DNA of 64,000 bases from JBECKW01 sp040235505 (GTDB lineage Bacteria; Desulfobacterota; Desulfobacteria; Desulfobacterales; JAFDDL01): contig JBECKW010000017.1 in the NCBI GenBank assembly GCA_040235505.1, positions 62,001-126,000 on the forward strand, written 5' to 3'. Position numbers and translations under genes: made by a program. Shown here piece by piece: positions 27,365 through 36,344 of the stretch (the stretch's first letter is position 1; every line of letters starts with the position of its first letter). The notes beneath the pieces were generated by a model. That model was not told the DNA's origin and did not search any database. It saw nothing but the letters and a program-made list of their open reading frames with translations.

Positions 27365-27583
27365 CTATGATCGCCAAAGATAAAAACCGGTTTCATCCGG
27401 AAGAATAACCCCTGCCTGAAGAAGGGCGTTGATAGTGGCATGGGGCCTGGGCAGGCCGATTTTTTCGGCGCGGCGAATCAGTTCCGGAAGCGCAAACGGC
27501 TCTCCGATTTTTTCCACAAGCGAGCGGTATTGATGCTTGGCCGCCAGCAGGGAGGCAGACGTTTCGGCTGACCCGGTTTTCAT
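27365..27583 (-). CDS. Small conserved-looking protein, possible winged helix, 72 residues
   Basis: 72 residues opening with KTGSAETSASLLAAKHQY. A perfect AAGGAGG ribosome site sits upstream of ATG 27583, so translation is very likely. The pattern FALPELIRRAEKIGLPRPHATINALLQAGVILPDETGFYLW looks like a helix-turn-helix plus wing (PETGFYLW-like strand), as in small DNA-binding or adaptor proteins, but no family was recognised. It lies in the minus-strand run between the cNMP-binding gene and the RSH gene. Confidence 0.65.
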   Translation of the reverse strand: MKTGSAETSASLLAAKHQYRSLVEKIGEPFALPELIRRAEKIGLPRPHATINALLQAGVILPDETGFYLWRS

Positions 27584-27646
27584 ATGAAAAAACCTCCTTA
27601 CAGCGCATCGGCGAAAAGAAGCGCTGTCATCGGGCGCTTAAACAGA

Positions 27647-28087
27647 TTAAAGGCCCGGGGACGTTTTTATTCCGAGAATATAGGGCATTCGTTCTGAAAC
27701 GATGGCACTGATCTTCATCATCAGCTTTTCACTGATTCGAGAGTTATCCCGAAGCAGCCGGCGAAGATCCTCGCCGGACATGGAAAGAACCTCCCCCCGG
27801 GTGAGCGCCACAGCGGTGCCGGTGTATTCAAAGGGCGCCACCACGGAGGACCATCCAATGATCTGGCCCGATTTATGGAGGGTAATGGCACGATCATCGG
27901 TAAACGAAACCATATAATTGCCGGACAAAATAATATAGAAGGAATGGGCGCTCTGACCCTGCTTTGTCAACACCTCCCCCTCCTCGACTGTCATTCGGTG
28001 CATCACCACCGAAATTTTGTTAAGCGCCTGTTCATCCATATCTCCAAAAAGAGAGAGGGCTTGAAGCGTTTTAGGTTCTACCGACAT
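27647..28087 (-). CDS. Stand-alone cyclic nucleotide-binding domain protein
   Basis: 146 residues: one Crp-type cNMP-binding beta-barrel and no DNA-binding domain. Visible signs are LFGDMDEQALNKI, the GEVLTKQGQSAHSFYIILSG beta-roll and the GQIIGWSS loop where the phosphate-binding cassette normally lies. The classic G-E-L-A-L...R-x-A of true cAMP binders is not kept (GQIIGW...YTGTAVALT), so the ligand may be different or absent. It sits 11 bases downstream of the MerR-type gene. Confidence 0.8.
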   Translation of the reverse strand: MSVEPKTLQALSLFGDMDEQALNKISVVMHRMTVEEGEVLTKQGQSAHSFYIILSGNYMVSFTDDRAITLHKSGQIIGWSSVVAPFEYTGTAVALTRGEVLSMSGEDLRRLLRDNSRISEKLMMKISAIVSERMPYILGIKTSPGL

Positions 28088-28098
28088 TCAGCTCCTTT

Positions 28099-28452
28099 TT
28101 ATGTATCAAGAAGATTTTTAATCTCCAGAAGTTCGAACCGGATCTCTTCCAGAATGTTGGGGGGGGAATCATCGGGATGTTTGCCGCACAGATACCGTCT
28201 GGCACCCGGAATGGTGAACTTCTTATTATAGAGGAGGTCTTTGATTTTAAGGATCAGATCGACATCGCTTTTGCGGTAAAGTCGCTGACCCGAAGCGGTC
28301 CGTTTGGGAGAGATTCGCTTGAACTCGGACTCCCAGAAACGAAGAACATATGCCGGGACATCTGCAATGTCACTCACTTCACCGATCTTGAAATAAAGCT
28401 TATCCGGAATTTCGTGTGCCGGGGCTGGATCTTTCGTCATGTTGGCATCCAC
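28099..28452 (-). CDS. MerR-family regulator, HTH domain only
   Basis: 117 residues. The N-terminal winged helix KLYFKIGEVSDIADVPAYVLRFWESEF and the RLYRKSDVDLILKIKDLL recognition region are the MerR HTH. A short tail replaces the effector domain and has no metal-binding cysteines arranged as in metal sensors. Short MerR proteins of this kind often follow pheT (commonly with ihfA, which is missing here). Its start is 20 bases after the pheT stop. Confidence 0.88.
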   Translation of the reverse strand: MDANMTKDPAPAHEIPDKLYFKIGEVSDIADVPAYVLRFWESEFKRISPKRTASGQRLYRKSDVDLILKIKDLLYNKKFTIPGARRYLCGKHPDDSPPNILEEIRFELLEIKNLLDT

Positions 28453-28472
28453 TCCCTCGCAAGGTGTAGCGA

Positions 28473-30902
28473 TTATGGCAGATCCGCGTTGAAATCCTTG
28501 ATAATCCGGTCGCAGATCTCGGTATGCATCCGGTTGACCGCTTCGTCTTCCAGGGTTTTTTCATCGGACCGATAGGTAATTCGAAACGAGACGCTTTTTT
28601 TGTTTTTTGGTATGGTGCCTCCTTCAAACACATCAAAAAGATGAACCCCTGTCACCAGCAGCCCTTCCTTCTGCCGTACCTGGTCCAGAAGACGCTGAGA
28701 CTCGAGGTTCTTATCGACAATCAGCGTTACGTCCCTGGAGACGGAAGGATATTTAGAGACACCCGAGACGCGCTTTCGATCCGGAAGAAGACCGGAGATG
28801 CGGTCGAGCATCAGTTCAAACATAAAAGCAGCCTGTTTGAGACCGTATGCGGAACATACCTTGGGGTGGATCTCCCCTGCAAGCCCTATGAGCGACCCGT
28901 CAATGGAAATGCCTGCCGCATATCCCGGACGAAGATAGGAGCCGCTCGAGGCCGTCTCTTTCGCAAAGGTCGCCTCTTTCAAATCAAGTCCGGCGATAAG
29001 CGTCGCAACGACTCCCTTTATATCATAAAAATCGCAGGGGGTCACCTGATTACACCAGGCGGCCGGGAGCCGGTTTCCGGTCCACAGTCCGGCGAGCATC
29101 TCCTTTTCTTCGGGAAGCTGTCCGTCGCCCTGATCAAGAAATACTTTTCCCACCTCAAAAAGACGGAGGGTCTTTATCTGCCTAGAGACATTTTTGGCCG
29201 CCGTCTCCAAAAGACCCGGTAGAAGGGAGGTTCTCATGACCGCCTGTTCCTCGGAAAGCGGATTTAAAATGGCCAGGGTCCGTCGCCGGGGATCTTCCTT
29301 CGGGAACAGCAAGTTATCGGTGCTCTCCCGGCTGATGAAGCTGTAGTTTATGGCTTCGAAAAAACCATACCCGATCATTTTTTCCCTGCAGGATTCCCGC
29401 AGGCTCCTAAGGGTTCCCATATTGGAGGATCTTCCGGCGGTTTCCATGATCGGAAGGGTGGTGGATATTTTTTCATACCCATACAGCCGGGCCACCTCCT
29501 CCATCAGGTCTTCCGGCCGCTTCAAATCCACCCGGTAGGTGGGTGCGATAAACTGCATGGCGTCCGGATCTTCCTGGGAGGCCTCCGGATCGCCGACAAT
29601 CTCGATACTTGAGAGCAGATCGACAATGGTCTCGCGTGAAAGAGCGGTTCCCAGCAGACGGTTGGTGCCACCTACCGTAAGGGGAATATGCTGAACCGGA
29701 ACCGGGTTCGGGTGCATATCAATGATGCCGCCCACCGGACGTCCACCGGCCAACTCAACCATGAGCTGGGCGGCGCGGGCGAGGTTTTGAACGGTGCCGT
29801 GGGGGTCGATGCCACGTTCGAAGCGATAGGAAGCGTCGGTGGCGAGCCCCAGCTGTTTGGCGGTTTTTCTAACGCTGGCGGGGTTGAAATAAGCGCTTTC
29901 GATCAGAACGGTTTTCGTGGTGGTCTGAATTTCAGAGTTCTCACCCCCCATTACGCCGGCAATGGCAATGGGTTTTTTTTCGTCACAGATTAAAAGCATC
30001 TCTTCGGTCAAGGTCCGGGCTTTTCCATCCAGGGTGGTAAACGCCTCTCCTCCTTCGGCGGTCCTTACCACGATCCGTCCCCCGTCCAGGTAATTAAAAT
30101 CAAAGGCATGCAGGGGTTGCCCGGTTTCCAGCATGACGAAATTGGTGATATCCACCACGTTGTTAATGGGGCGCAGACCCACGGACCGCAGGCGATCCTT
30201 GAGCCATGCCGGGGACTCGCCGATGGTGATATCTTGAATCAGGTTCGCCGAATAGCGGGGACAAAGCTCAGGGGCCTCAATGGTAACGGAGGTGACATCC
30301 GAAATCAGGCCGCCGGGTTCTTCGGGTGGAAGTTCGGGGACCCGGAGGGTGGTTTTCTGAATGGCGGCAACCTCCCGGGCGATGCCGATGATGCTGGTAC
30401 AATCGGGCCGGTTCGGCGTCAGCCCGATTTCAAACACCATGTCGGACAAGGACAGCGCCGCTCCCAGCGGGGACCCGACAGGGGCATCTTCCGGGAGCTC
30501 CATAAGACCGGAAGCGTCCGAGTCCAGGGCAAGCTCCGCGGCGCTGCACAACATGCCCTCTGAAACCTCGCCGCGAATGGTGCTTTTCTTGATTTCCATC
30601 CCACTGGGGAGGACGGCGCCGGGAAGGGCCAGGGGCGCCAGCATGCCTTTTCGAACATTCGGAGCACCGCAGACGACACTTGCGGTTTTTTCACCGATAT
30701 CCACCCGGCAACAGCTCAGTTTATCTGCATTGGGGTGGCGCTGCACATCCAGAACCCGGCACACCTTGAACTTACCGAGGTAATCGTAGCGGTCCCACAT
30801 GGCTTCAACTTCCAGACCGGCCATGGTCAGGGCGTCGGCCAGGGCTTTGGGCTCGAGCGTTATGGAAACATAGTCCTTTAACCAGCTTAAGCTAACCTTC
30901 AT
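28473..30902 (-). CDS. pheT: Phenylalanyl-tRNA synthetase beta subunit
   Basis: 809 residues, typical bacterial PheT. The N-terminal tRNA-binding EMAP/OB domain (FKVCRVLDVQRHPNADKLSCCRVD), the B3/B4 editing region, the B5 domain and the C-terminal ferredoxin-fold anticodon-binding (FDX-ACB) domain (SKYPSVSRDVTLIVDKN) are visible. It forms the alpha2-beta2 enzyme with PheS and edits mischarged Tyr-tRNA-Phe. It follows pheS by 82 bases. Confidence 0.97.
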   Translation of the reverse strand: MKVSLSWLKDYVSITLEPKALADALTMAGLEVEAMWDRYDYLGKFKVCRVLDVQRHPNADKLSCCRVDIGEKTASVVCGAPNVRKGMLAPLALPGAVLPSGMEIKKSTIRGEVSEGMLCSAAELALDSDASGLMELPEDAPVGSPLGAALSLSDMVFEIGLTPNRPDCTSIIGIAREVAAIQKTTLRVPELPPEEPGGLISDVTSVTIEAPELCPRYSANLIQDITIGESPAWLKDRLRSVGLRPINNVVDITNFVMLETGQPLHAFDFNYLDGGRIVVRTAEGGEAFTTLDGKARTLTEEMLLICDEKKPIAIAGVMGGENSEIQTTTKTVLIESAYFNPASVRKTAKQLGLATDASYRFERGIDPHGTVQNLARAAQLMVELAGGRPVGGIIDMHPNPVPVQHIPLTVGGTNRLLGTALSRETIVDLLSSIEIVGDPEASQEDPDAMQFIAPTYRVDLKRPEDLMEEVARLYGYEKISTTLPIMETAGRSSNMGTLRSLRESCREKMIGYGFFEAINYSFISRESTDNLLFPKEDPRRRTLAILNPLSEEQAVMRTSLLPGLLETAAKNVSRQIKTLRLFEVGKVFLDQGDGQLPEEKEMLAGLWTGNRLPAAWCNQVTPCDFYDIKGVVATLIAGLDLKEATFAKETASSGSYLRPGYAAGISIDGSLIGLAGEIHPKVCSAYGLKQAAFMFELMLDRISGLLPDRKRVSGVSKYPSVSRDVTLIVDKNLESQRLLDQVRQKEGLLVTGVHLFDVFEGGTIPKNKKSVSFRITYRSDEKTLEDEAVNRMHTEICDRIIKDFNADLP

Positions 30903-30984
30903 GTCTGTCGTACCTCAAAAACAACGCATCATTAATCAATGTTATCAAAATGTTATAACAGATAAGGGAGGCGGGCCTGTACAG

Positions 30985-32004
30985 CTAATTGGAGACGAAT
31001 TGTCCAAGAAGCCTCATGTCGTTTTCAAAGAAAAGGCGAAGATCATCAATGCCGTATTTCAGCATCGCAATGCGCTCGATCCCCACCCCAAATGCGAATC
31101 CGGTGACCCGGGACGTGTCGTAGCCGACGTTTTCGAACACAGCCGGATGAACCATGCCGGCGCCGAGAACCTCGATCCACCCGGTCTGGGAACAGACCCT
31201 GCATCCCTTCCCCCGGCACATGACACAGAGAATATCGACCTCGGCACTCGGTTCGGTGAACGGGAAGAAGCTGGGCCGGAACTTCAGAGCGGTTTTCTCG
31301 TCGAAGATCTGGTGAACAAACGTCGTCAGGATGCCTTTGAGATCACCGAAGGAAATGTTTTCTCCCACCACGAGACCTTCAATCTGGTGGAACATGGGTG
31401 TGTGGGTCAGATCCGAGTCGCAACGATAGACTTTTCCCGGAGCGATAATCCGAACCGGCGGCGTCTGCTGTTCCATGGTCCGGATCTGGACAGGGGATGT
31501 GTGTGTCCGCAAGACAATGTTGTCGGAGACATAAAACGTGTCCTGCATATCCCGGGCCGGGTGATGTTTCGGAAGATTCAGCGCCTCGAAGTTGTAATAA
31601 TCGAGCTCGACTTCGGGGCCTTCCATGACCTCGAATCCGAGGCGCGAAAAAATATCACACACTTCCCGGGTCACCAGGGTGATCGGATGCAATGCGCCCT
31701 GGGGGACAGGCCTTCCGGGAAGCGACACATCGATGCCTTCCGAATCCAGCATGCCGGTTTCAAAGGCGGTCAGGGCTTCGCCGACAGCCGCTTCCAGTGC
31801 CTGCTTCACCTGGTTCGCCTGCTGCCCGGCCAGGGGACGCTCTTTGTCCGGAAGCGACGAGATGGATCGCAGAAACTGGGTAACCAGTCCCTTCCGCCCC
31901 AGATATTTAACGGATACGGCCTGAACGGCGTCCGGATCAGCGGCATTTTCCAATTCGGAAAACGCATCTTGTTTTATCTGTTCAATGGACTGAATCAAAA
32001 CCAT
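30985..32004 (-). CDS. pheS: Phenylalanyl-tRNA synthetase alpha subunit
   Basis: 339 residues. An N-terminal coiled-coil arm is followed by the class II catalytic core with motif 2 KVYRCDSDLTHTPMFHQIEG and motif 3 FGVGIERIAMLKYG. The segment GLVVGENISFGDLKG is typical. It follows rplT by 15 bases in the infC-rpmI-rplT-pheST operon, which is conserved in many proteobacteria. Confidence 0.97.
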   Translation of the reverse strand: MVLIQSIEQIKQDAFSELENAADPDAVQAVSVKYLGRKGLVTQFLRSISSLPDKERPLAGQQANQVKQALEAAVGEALTAFETGMLDSEGIDVSLPGRPVPQGALHPITLVTREVCDIFSRLGFEVMEGPEVELDYYNFEALNLPKHHPARDMQDTFYVSDNIVLRTHTSPVQIRTMEQQTPPVRIIAPGKVYRCDSDLTHTPMFHQIEGLVVGENISFGDLKGILTTFVHQIFDEKTALKFRPSFFPFTEPSAEVDILCVMCRGKGCRVCSQTGWIEVLGAGMVHPAVFENVGYDTSRVTGFAFGVGIERIAMLKYGIDDLRLFFENDMRLLGQFVSN

Positions 32005-32019
32005 CTCCGGATGTTTGGG

Positions 32020-32370
32020 CTACAGCTGCTGAGCGGCCATACGAGCGATCTGGGAAAAGCCCTGGGGATCCGAAACGGCCAGTTCTGCAAGAACTTTCCG
32101 GTCCAGGCCGATATTGGCCAGCTTGAGTCCGTGAATGAACTTGCTGTAAGACAGGTCGTTCATTCTGGAGGCGGCGTTGATGCGTGCAATCCAGAGGGTT
32201 CGAAAATCCCGTTTGCGCTGACGACGGTCACGGTAGGCATAGGTCAGCGCCCTGTCCACCGTGTCCATGGCGGTACGGATGAGTTTACTGTGCCCGCCGC
32301 GATACCCTTTGGCCAGCTTGAGCACCTTGTTTCTTCTTCTTCTGGCCTTAAAGCCTCTTTTAACTCTCAT
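32020..32370 (-). CDS. rplT: 50S ribosomal protein L20
   Basis: 116 residues: MRVKRGFKARRRRNKVLKLAKGYRG start and LWIARINAASR core of L20. It is an early assembly protein and in many bacteria represses its own operon by binding the rpmI leader. Here a strong hairpin precedes rpmI that could serve that role. It lies 19 bases after rpmI. Confidence 0.97.
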   Translation of the reverse strand: MRVKRGFKARRRRNKVLKLAKGYRGGHSKLIRTAMDTVDRALTYAYRDRRQRKRDFRTLWIARINAASRMNDLSYSKFIHGLKLANIGLDRKVLAELAVSDPQGFSQIARMAAQQL

Positions 32371-32389
32371 GGTGTTTCTCCTTCAAAAA

Positions 32390-32587
32390 TTATCCGTTTG
32401 GCAAAAGAAGCCGGAGTTCTCTCATGTTGGTTTTGTCCGCCACCTGCGGTTTGCGCAGAGAGCGTTTTCGTTTGGTGGTCTTCTTGGTTAAAATGTGGCT
32501 TCCATGGGATTTTGAAAACTTGTATTTCCCGGAGCCCGTCTTTTTGAACCTTTTTGCGGCAGCCCGATTTGTTTTAATCTTTGGCAT
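32390..32587 (-). CDS. rpmI: 50S ribosomal protein L35
   Basis: 65 residues with the L35 pattern MPKIKTNRAAAKRFKKTGSG, SHGSHILTKKTTKRKRSLR and a basic end. A GAGGAGAAAAAGGG purine stretch precedes the ATG. It lies between infC and rplT. Confidence 0.97.
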   Translation of the reverse strand: MPKIKTNRAAAKRFKKTGSGKYKFSKSHGSHILTKKTTKRKRSLRKPQVADKTNMRELRLLLPNG

Positions 32588-32615
32588 CCCTTTTTCTCCT
32601 CTAAATAAAATAGAT

Positions 32616-32648
32616 GGCGTGAACCGTCGGTATGAAGACGTTCACGCC
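32616..32648 (-). promoter_or_regulatory. Strong hairpin in the rpmI leader; candidate L20 operator or attenuator
   Basis: On the minus strand GGCGTGAACGTC, an eight-base loop, then GAC-G-GTTCACGCC form a roughly 12-bp stem with one bulged G, followed by an AT-rich stretch. It lies about 30 bases before the rpmI start, where L20 binds its messenger in other bacteria. A GGGGCGCCCC palindrome lies just upstream. Confidence 0.5.
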
Positions 32649-32732
32649 TCAAGCGGGGGCGCCCCTGCGCCTCCCGATATTCATACTTACATACTGAGTC
32701 TTTGCTGAAAAAAAACAGCGTTCAGCCGATTC

Positions 32733-33272
32733 TCACTTCGGGGCAAGAATCATGACCATGGTTCTGCCCTCAAATTTTGGAGGCTGCTCTATTGCAGCGA
32801 TATCTTCGGTTTCTGCCACGATGATCCGAAGCTGGTCCTTTGCCATCTCGGAGAGGCTGATTTCCCTTCCACGAAAAACAACGGTGACTTTTACCTTGTC
32901 CTGTTTCTCAATAAACTTCCTGATATGGCCGATTTTGACCTGAAGATCATGGTCTCCGGTTTTCGGTCGGACCTTGATTTCCTTTACCTGAAACGACGAC
33001 TGTTTCTTTTTGGCTTCCTGCTGTTTTTTCGTCTGTTCGTATTTATAGCGGCCGTAATCCATAATTTTGCAGACCGGTGGGTCTGCATTGGGCGATACCT
33101 CAACCAAATCAAGGCCAAACTCTGCCGCCTTTTCCAAGGCCTGACGGAGTGGAATGACACCGACCTGGCCTCCGTCGGGATCAATGACCCTGACCTCTTT
33201 GGCGCGAATGAGCTGGTTGATATTAACGCGGTTGGATTTTCCCTGCCGTTGATTTCCTTTTGATATAGCTAT
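32733..33272 (-). CDS. infC: Translation initiation factor IF-3, probable ATA start
   Basis: 179 residues. The N-domain (NRVNINQLIRAKEVRVIDPDG...GLDLVEVSP), the Lys-rich linker (KQQEAKKKQSSFQVKEIKVRP) and the C-domain (KVTVVFRGREI) are standard. IF-3 discriminates against bad initiation complexes. An ATG at 33293 is in frame but has no ribosome site and is followed by an AGGAGG (33285-33280) inside its own reading frame. That AGGAGG is 7 bases before an ATA at 33272, giving a start M-A-I-S-K. infC uses AUU, AUC or AUA starts in many bacteria for self-regulation, so ATA is preferred. Confidence 0.93.
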   Translation of the reverse strand: MAISKGNQRQGKSNRVNINQLIRAKEVRVIDPDGGQVGVIPLRQALEKAAEFGLDLVEVSPNADPPVCKIMDYGRYKYEQTKKQQEAKKKQSSFQVKEIKVRPKTGDHDLQVKIGHIRKFIEKQDKVKVTVVFRGREISLSEMAKDQLRIIVAETEDIAAIEQPPKFEGRTMVMILAPK

Positions 33273-33403
33273 GCTCTTACCTCCTGGATTCATAGATTAA
33301 TATTTTGCCTTCCGCTGCGTCGGCACCGGGAATCACCACCGATTTCCCCTGCCTAATTTCGTGACGGATAGAAGGCGACCCTTTCGACCAAATAGATGAT
33401 TGC

Positions 33404-33430
33404 ATTATACAATAACATCGGTAATTGCAA
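33404..33430 (-). promoter_or_regulatory. Promoter of the infC-rpmI-rplT-pheST operon
   Basis: Minus strand: a perfect TATAAT (33409-33404) with upstream TTGCAA (15-base spacer) or TTCTTG (18-base spacer). It would give a leader of about 125 bases before the infC start, containing a GCCTTC/GAAGGC-closed stem. Confidence 0.55.
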
Positions 33431-33494
33431 GAAAAAAAAACAATAAAATTTTAGAATGTTCGCACCATCGCAGGACTTTTTCACCGGTTTCTAC

Positions 33495-34052
33495 TCAGCC
33501 GCCGAGGGCCGGTCGAGGGGGTTTTCCGATGGTTTGCTTCAACGTGTATTCAGCGAGCCCGCTTCTTTTTAAATAGGTGGTATCCGGGTTATTGAAAAAA
33601 GCCTGAAAGAGGGCAAGGCTTTCATCCCGCATCACAGGACCAACCACTTCGGGTCGCCGATTATGGTACAGCGGCGTGAGGAGGTGCAACCGGCACCCGG
33701 TGCCGCCCCCCATGGCATCCTCATAGGCGTATACGATTTTTCCGACCCCGGCGATCACCAGTGCGCCGAAACACATCAGGCACGGCTCCAGCGTACAGTA
33801 TACGGATGTTTTCCCGGGATCGCATTCAGCCGGCAGCCGGTAAAACTCCCGAAGGGCCTGGATTTCGGCGTGATCGATTTCATTGATGTCTGTGCCGGCA
33901 CTTCCAATTCGAGATCCCCGGGCCACCACCTTATTTTCATAAACAAATACGCAACCCACCGGAAACTCACCGGCCGAAAGGGCGCCTTCGGCAAGAGACA
34001 AGGCCTCTCGCATGAAGCGTTCATCTAAAGCTTGCAAATCGTATCGTCGCAT
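33495..34052 (-). CDS. tadA: Nucleoside deaminase, probable tRNA(adenine34) deaminase TadA
   Basis: 185 residues. The zinc deaminase motifs are present: DHAEIQALREF (His and catalytic Glu) and TLEPCLMCFGALVIAG (PCxxC). TadA converts A34 of tRNA-Arg(ACG) to inosine. The C-terminal tail after LYHNRRPEVVGPVM is longer than in E. coli and includes NNPDTTYLKRSGLAEYTL, so a related nucleoside deaminase is possible. Its start overlaps the upstream gene by 28 bases. Confidence 0.75.
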   Translation of the reverse strand: MRRYDLQALDERFMREALSLAEGALSAGEFPVGCVFVYENKVVARGSRIGSAGTDINEIDHAEIQALREFYRLPAECDPGKTSVYCTLEPCLMCFGALVIAGVGKIVYAYEDAMGGGTGCRLHLLTPLYHNRRPEVVGPVMRDESLALFQAFFNNPDTTYLKRSGLAEYTLKQTIGKPPRPALGG

Positions 34053-34576
34053 GGGCAGGCATCGTCTATTTCGTAGGCATAAAGGATTCTGGATTCCATC
34101 TCAATCTGCTTTTCGGTCAACGGCTTCCATGTTGCAACGGAAATCAGGTGCGTCAGCTCGCTCCGGGAAGGAATGGCGTCAAGCCCCTCTCCCAGACACC
34201 GGCCGGAATCTCCGGAGAGCACCTCCGCATTCCGGCCGTTGGTGACCACCACCACCGGCACTTGATAGGGGGCGGACAGCCTGGAGAGTGCCAGGGCGGA
34301 TCGGCGGCGGGTCAGAATCGAACCGGGGCCGTACTTGACGATCATCGCCGTTCTGTGGTGAATCAGAATTCGGAAATCAAGGGGCACCTGCGCCCGATTC
34401 TCACCGCATGAGACGATAATTTTTTCTCCAGGTAGAATACTCTCCTTGGCGTAACCTTTTTGAAGTACCAGTCTCCTGGCCACCTCCTGGCGAAGGCGTT
34501 CATCGTGGGTGTCTTCAATGGTTTTTCCGGTGAGAAAATCGATCAGTTCACCGAAAACGAAATGATGACCGGCCAT
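34025..34576 (-). CDS. HSDR_N-like (type I restriction R-subunit N-terminal) protein
   Basis: 183 residues. The pattern DTHDERLRQEVARRLVLQKGY, then VPLDFRILIHH and MIVKYGPGS, resembles the HSDR_N_2 nuclease-like domain found as a small stand-alone gene in deltaproteobacteria. A PD-(D/E)xK core is suggested by L-D-F...I-V-K, but the acidic residue before Lys is not evident, so nuclease activity is doubtful. The end carries CPCDDTIC, a possible metal site. No methylase or specificity subunit is nearby, so this is not a restriction system. Confidence 0.65.
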   Translation of the reverse strand: MAGHHFVFGELIDFLTGKTIEDTHDERLRQEVARRLVLQKGYAKESILPGEKIIVSCGENRAQVPLDFRILIHHRTAMIVKYGPGSILTRRRSALALSRLSAPYQVPVVVVTNGRNAEVLSGDSGRCLGEGLDAIPSRSELTHLISVATWKPLTEKQIEMESRILYAYEIDDACPCDDTICKL

Positions 34577-34674
34577 GATCTCTGTCCGCCCTCTTTACAA
34601 GTGGTTGTTTCTGTGAAAACATTAATAGGCTTTCAGAGAAAAGTCAAAAGCCGGGAGTGGTAAACGATCAGGTC

Positions 34675-35760
34675 ATGACCTCTATTCGGGAAAAATTTCA
34701 AGTCAGGGAAAAAAGTTTTCTCTCACCTCAAGGCTGCTTAAGCGCAGCCTCTTCCGGACGCCCGCGGAAGGAGCCGGAATGCCCTATTCGAACGCCGTTC
34801 CAAAGAGATCGGGATCGCATTGTCTATTCAAACGCCTTTCGCCGCCTGAAACATAAGACCCAGGTGTTTTTAACCCCCCTTGGCCTGTCCGACCACTACC
34901 GGACCCGACTGACCCATACCCTGGAGGTTGCGGAAATCTCCCGGGCCATCTCCCGGGCCCTGCGCCTGAATGAAGATCTTGCCGAAGCCATCGCCCTTGG
35001 ACACGATTTGGGCCACACCCCCTTCGGACACAGCGGCGAGACGGTTTTAAAGGAAATTTTTTCACGCAATTTCACCCATCAGGCCCAGAGCCTTCGGGTG
35101 GTGGACCTGCTTGAAAACAACGGCCGGGGGCTTAACCTCTCGAATGAGGTGCGGGACGGAATTTTAAAGCATTCCAAGGGGTATGGCAAAATCATGCCGG
35201 AGGACCCCGAGAAGCTGCCCCATACCATGGAGGGACGGGTGGTTCGATTTGCCGATATCATGGCATACCTGAACCACGATCTGGACGATGCCGTTCGAAG
35301 CCGGATCATCACCCTGGACGATGTACCGGAAGAATGTTTAAATATCATCGGAGAAACTCATTCGGAACGGGCCACCCGGATGATCAGCGACCTTATATAT
35401 ACCAGTGATGAGCGGGACGGGATGCTTGAGTTTCGAATGAGCGATCCCATGTATGACGCCATGATCACACTTCGCAAATTCTTATACATGAAAGTCTATC
35501 GTGCATCCCGGGTACACACCGCCTTTGTAAAGGCCAAGAAGATCCTGTCGGAGCTATACTATTATTTCCTGACACACGCGGACCTGCTTCAAACGGAGCT
35601 CTCGGAGATGGAAATGGACCAGTGCCACATGGATGGAAGCCCCCGGGAGCAGGTCGTGTGTGATTGTATTGCCAGCATGACCGACCAGCGTGCTCTGAAC
35701 CTGTATGAGCGGATTTTTTTTCCCGCTCCGCTGGAAAAGGAGCTGCTTCAATGGAATTGA
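34675..35760 (+). CDS. dGTPase-like HD-domain deoxynucleoside triphosphate hydrolase
   Basis: About 361 residues from ATG 34675; a GTG at 34657 would add six. The dGTPase family signatures are present: PFQRDRDRIVYSNAFRRLKHKTQVF, TRLTHTLEVAEI, ALGHDLGHTPFGHSGE and MEGRVVRFADIMAYLNHD. The HD metal centre is H...HD...D. These enzymes hydrolyse dNTPs to nucleoside and triphosphate; substrate preference cannot be read from sequence. The 3' end overlaps the next gene by 10 bases. Confidence 0.9.
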   Translation: MTSIREKFQVREKSFLSPQGCLSAASSGRPRKEPECPIRTPFQRDRDRIVYSNAFRRLKHKTQVFLTPLGLSDHYRTRLTHTLEVAEISRAISRALRLNEDLAEAIALGHDLGHTPFGHSGETVLKEIFSRNFTHQAQSLRVVDLLENNGRGLNLSNEVRDGILKHSKGYGKIMPEDPEKLPHTMEGRVVRFADIMAYLNHDLDDAVRSRIITLDDVPEECLNIIGETHSERATRMISDLIYTSDERDGMLEFRMSDPMYDAMITLRKFLYMKVYRASRVHTAFVKAKKILSELYYYFLTHADLLQTELSEMEMDQCHMDGSPREQVVCDCIASMTDQRALNLYERIFFPAPLEKELLQWN

Positions 35761-36344
35761 AAGACGAAGAGCGCCTGACGCCCTTTATAAACAGACTGAA
35801 AGATCTCTATGCGCGCATGGATCGCAGCTATCAGGAGGTCGCGGATCGATACGGGTTTCATTGCCAGGGGTGTGAGGAGAGTTGCTGTCGAACGACCTTT
35901 TATCACCACACATGGGTGGAATACCTTTATTTAAAGGCCGGGGTTCAGGAGCTTTCCCGGGAAGTGCGAGAGGACCTTCTTCTTTCGGCACAAAAGGTGT
36001 CGGCACAGACGGGTACAGGGCTTTTCTGCCCTCTGAACCAAGACGGGAAATGCATGCTGTATGCCTATCGGCCCATGATCTGCCGGCTTCACGGCATTGC
36101 CCACGAACTTCGCCGCCCGGACGGATCCGTCCACTATGGACCCGGATGTGCGGCCTTTGAGGCAGCGGCCGGGGAAACAGCTTACATTCCCTTTGATCGG
36201 AGCGGGTTTTACTGGGAATTGTCAAGGCTGGAGCGAGAAGTCAGAGCGGCCCTGGGCAATTACGATCGGATAAAAATGACGGTTTCACAGATGGTGGAAA
36301 CAATGCTGAATAAAGAACCATCTACAGGAAGCTTCCACCGATGA
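35751..36344 (+). CDS. YkgJ-family cysteine-cluster protein
   Basis: 197 residues. CQGCEESCC near the N-terminus and CPLNQDGKCMLYAYRPMICRLHG are the CxxC...C-x(n)-C motifs of the zinc/iron-chelating YkgJ (UPF0153) family, whose function is not established. It is start-coupled to the dGTPase-like gene and ends inside an ATGA overlap with a second member of the same family. Confidence 0.85.
   Translation: MELKDEERLTPFINRLKDLYARMDRSYQEVADRYGFHCQGCEESCCRTTFYHHTWVEYLYLKAGVQELSREVREDLLLSAQKVSAQTGTGLFCPLNQDGKCMLYAYRPMICRLHGIAHELRRPDGSVHYGPGCAAFEAAAGETAYIPFDRSGFYWELSRLEREVRAALGNYDRIKMTVSQMVETMLNKEPSTGSFHR

Noticed and set aside
30901..32547. A 548-codon open plus-strand frame over pheS, rplT and rpmI
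   Set aside because: Antisense to three well-identified genes; translation is low-complexity and matches nothing.
34025..34576. Part of a restriction-modification system
   Set aside because: Only an HSDR_N-like domain is present, with no helicase, methylase or specificity gene around it.
34657..34675. GTG 34657 as start of the dGTPase-like gene
   Set aside because: It adds six unconserved residues and has no better ribosome site than ATG 34675; the choice is uncertain.
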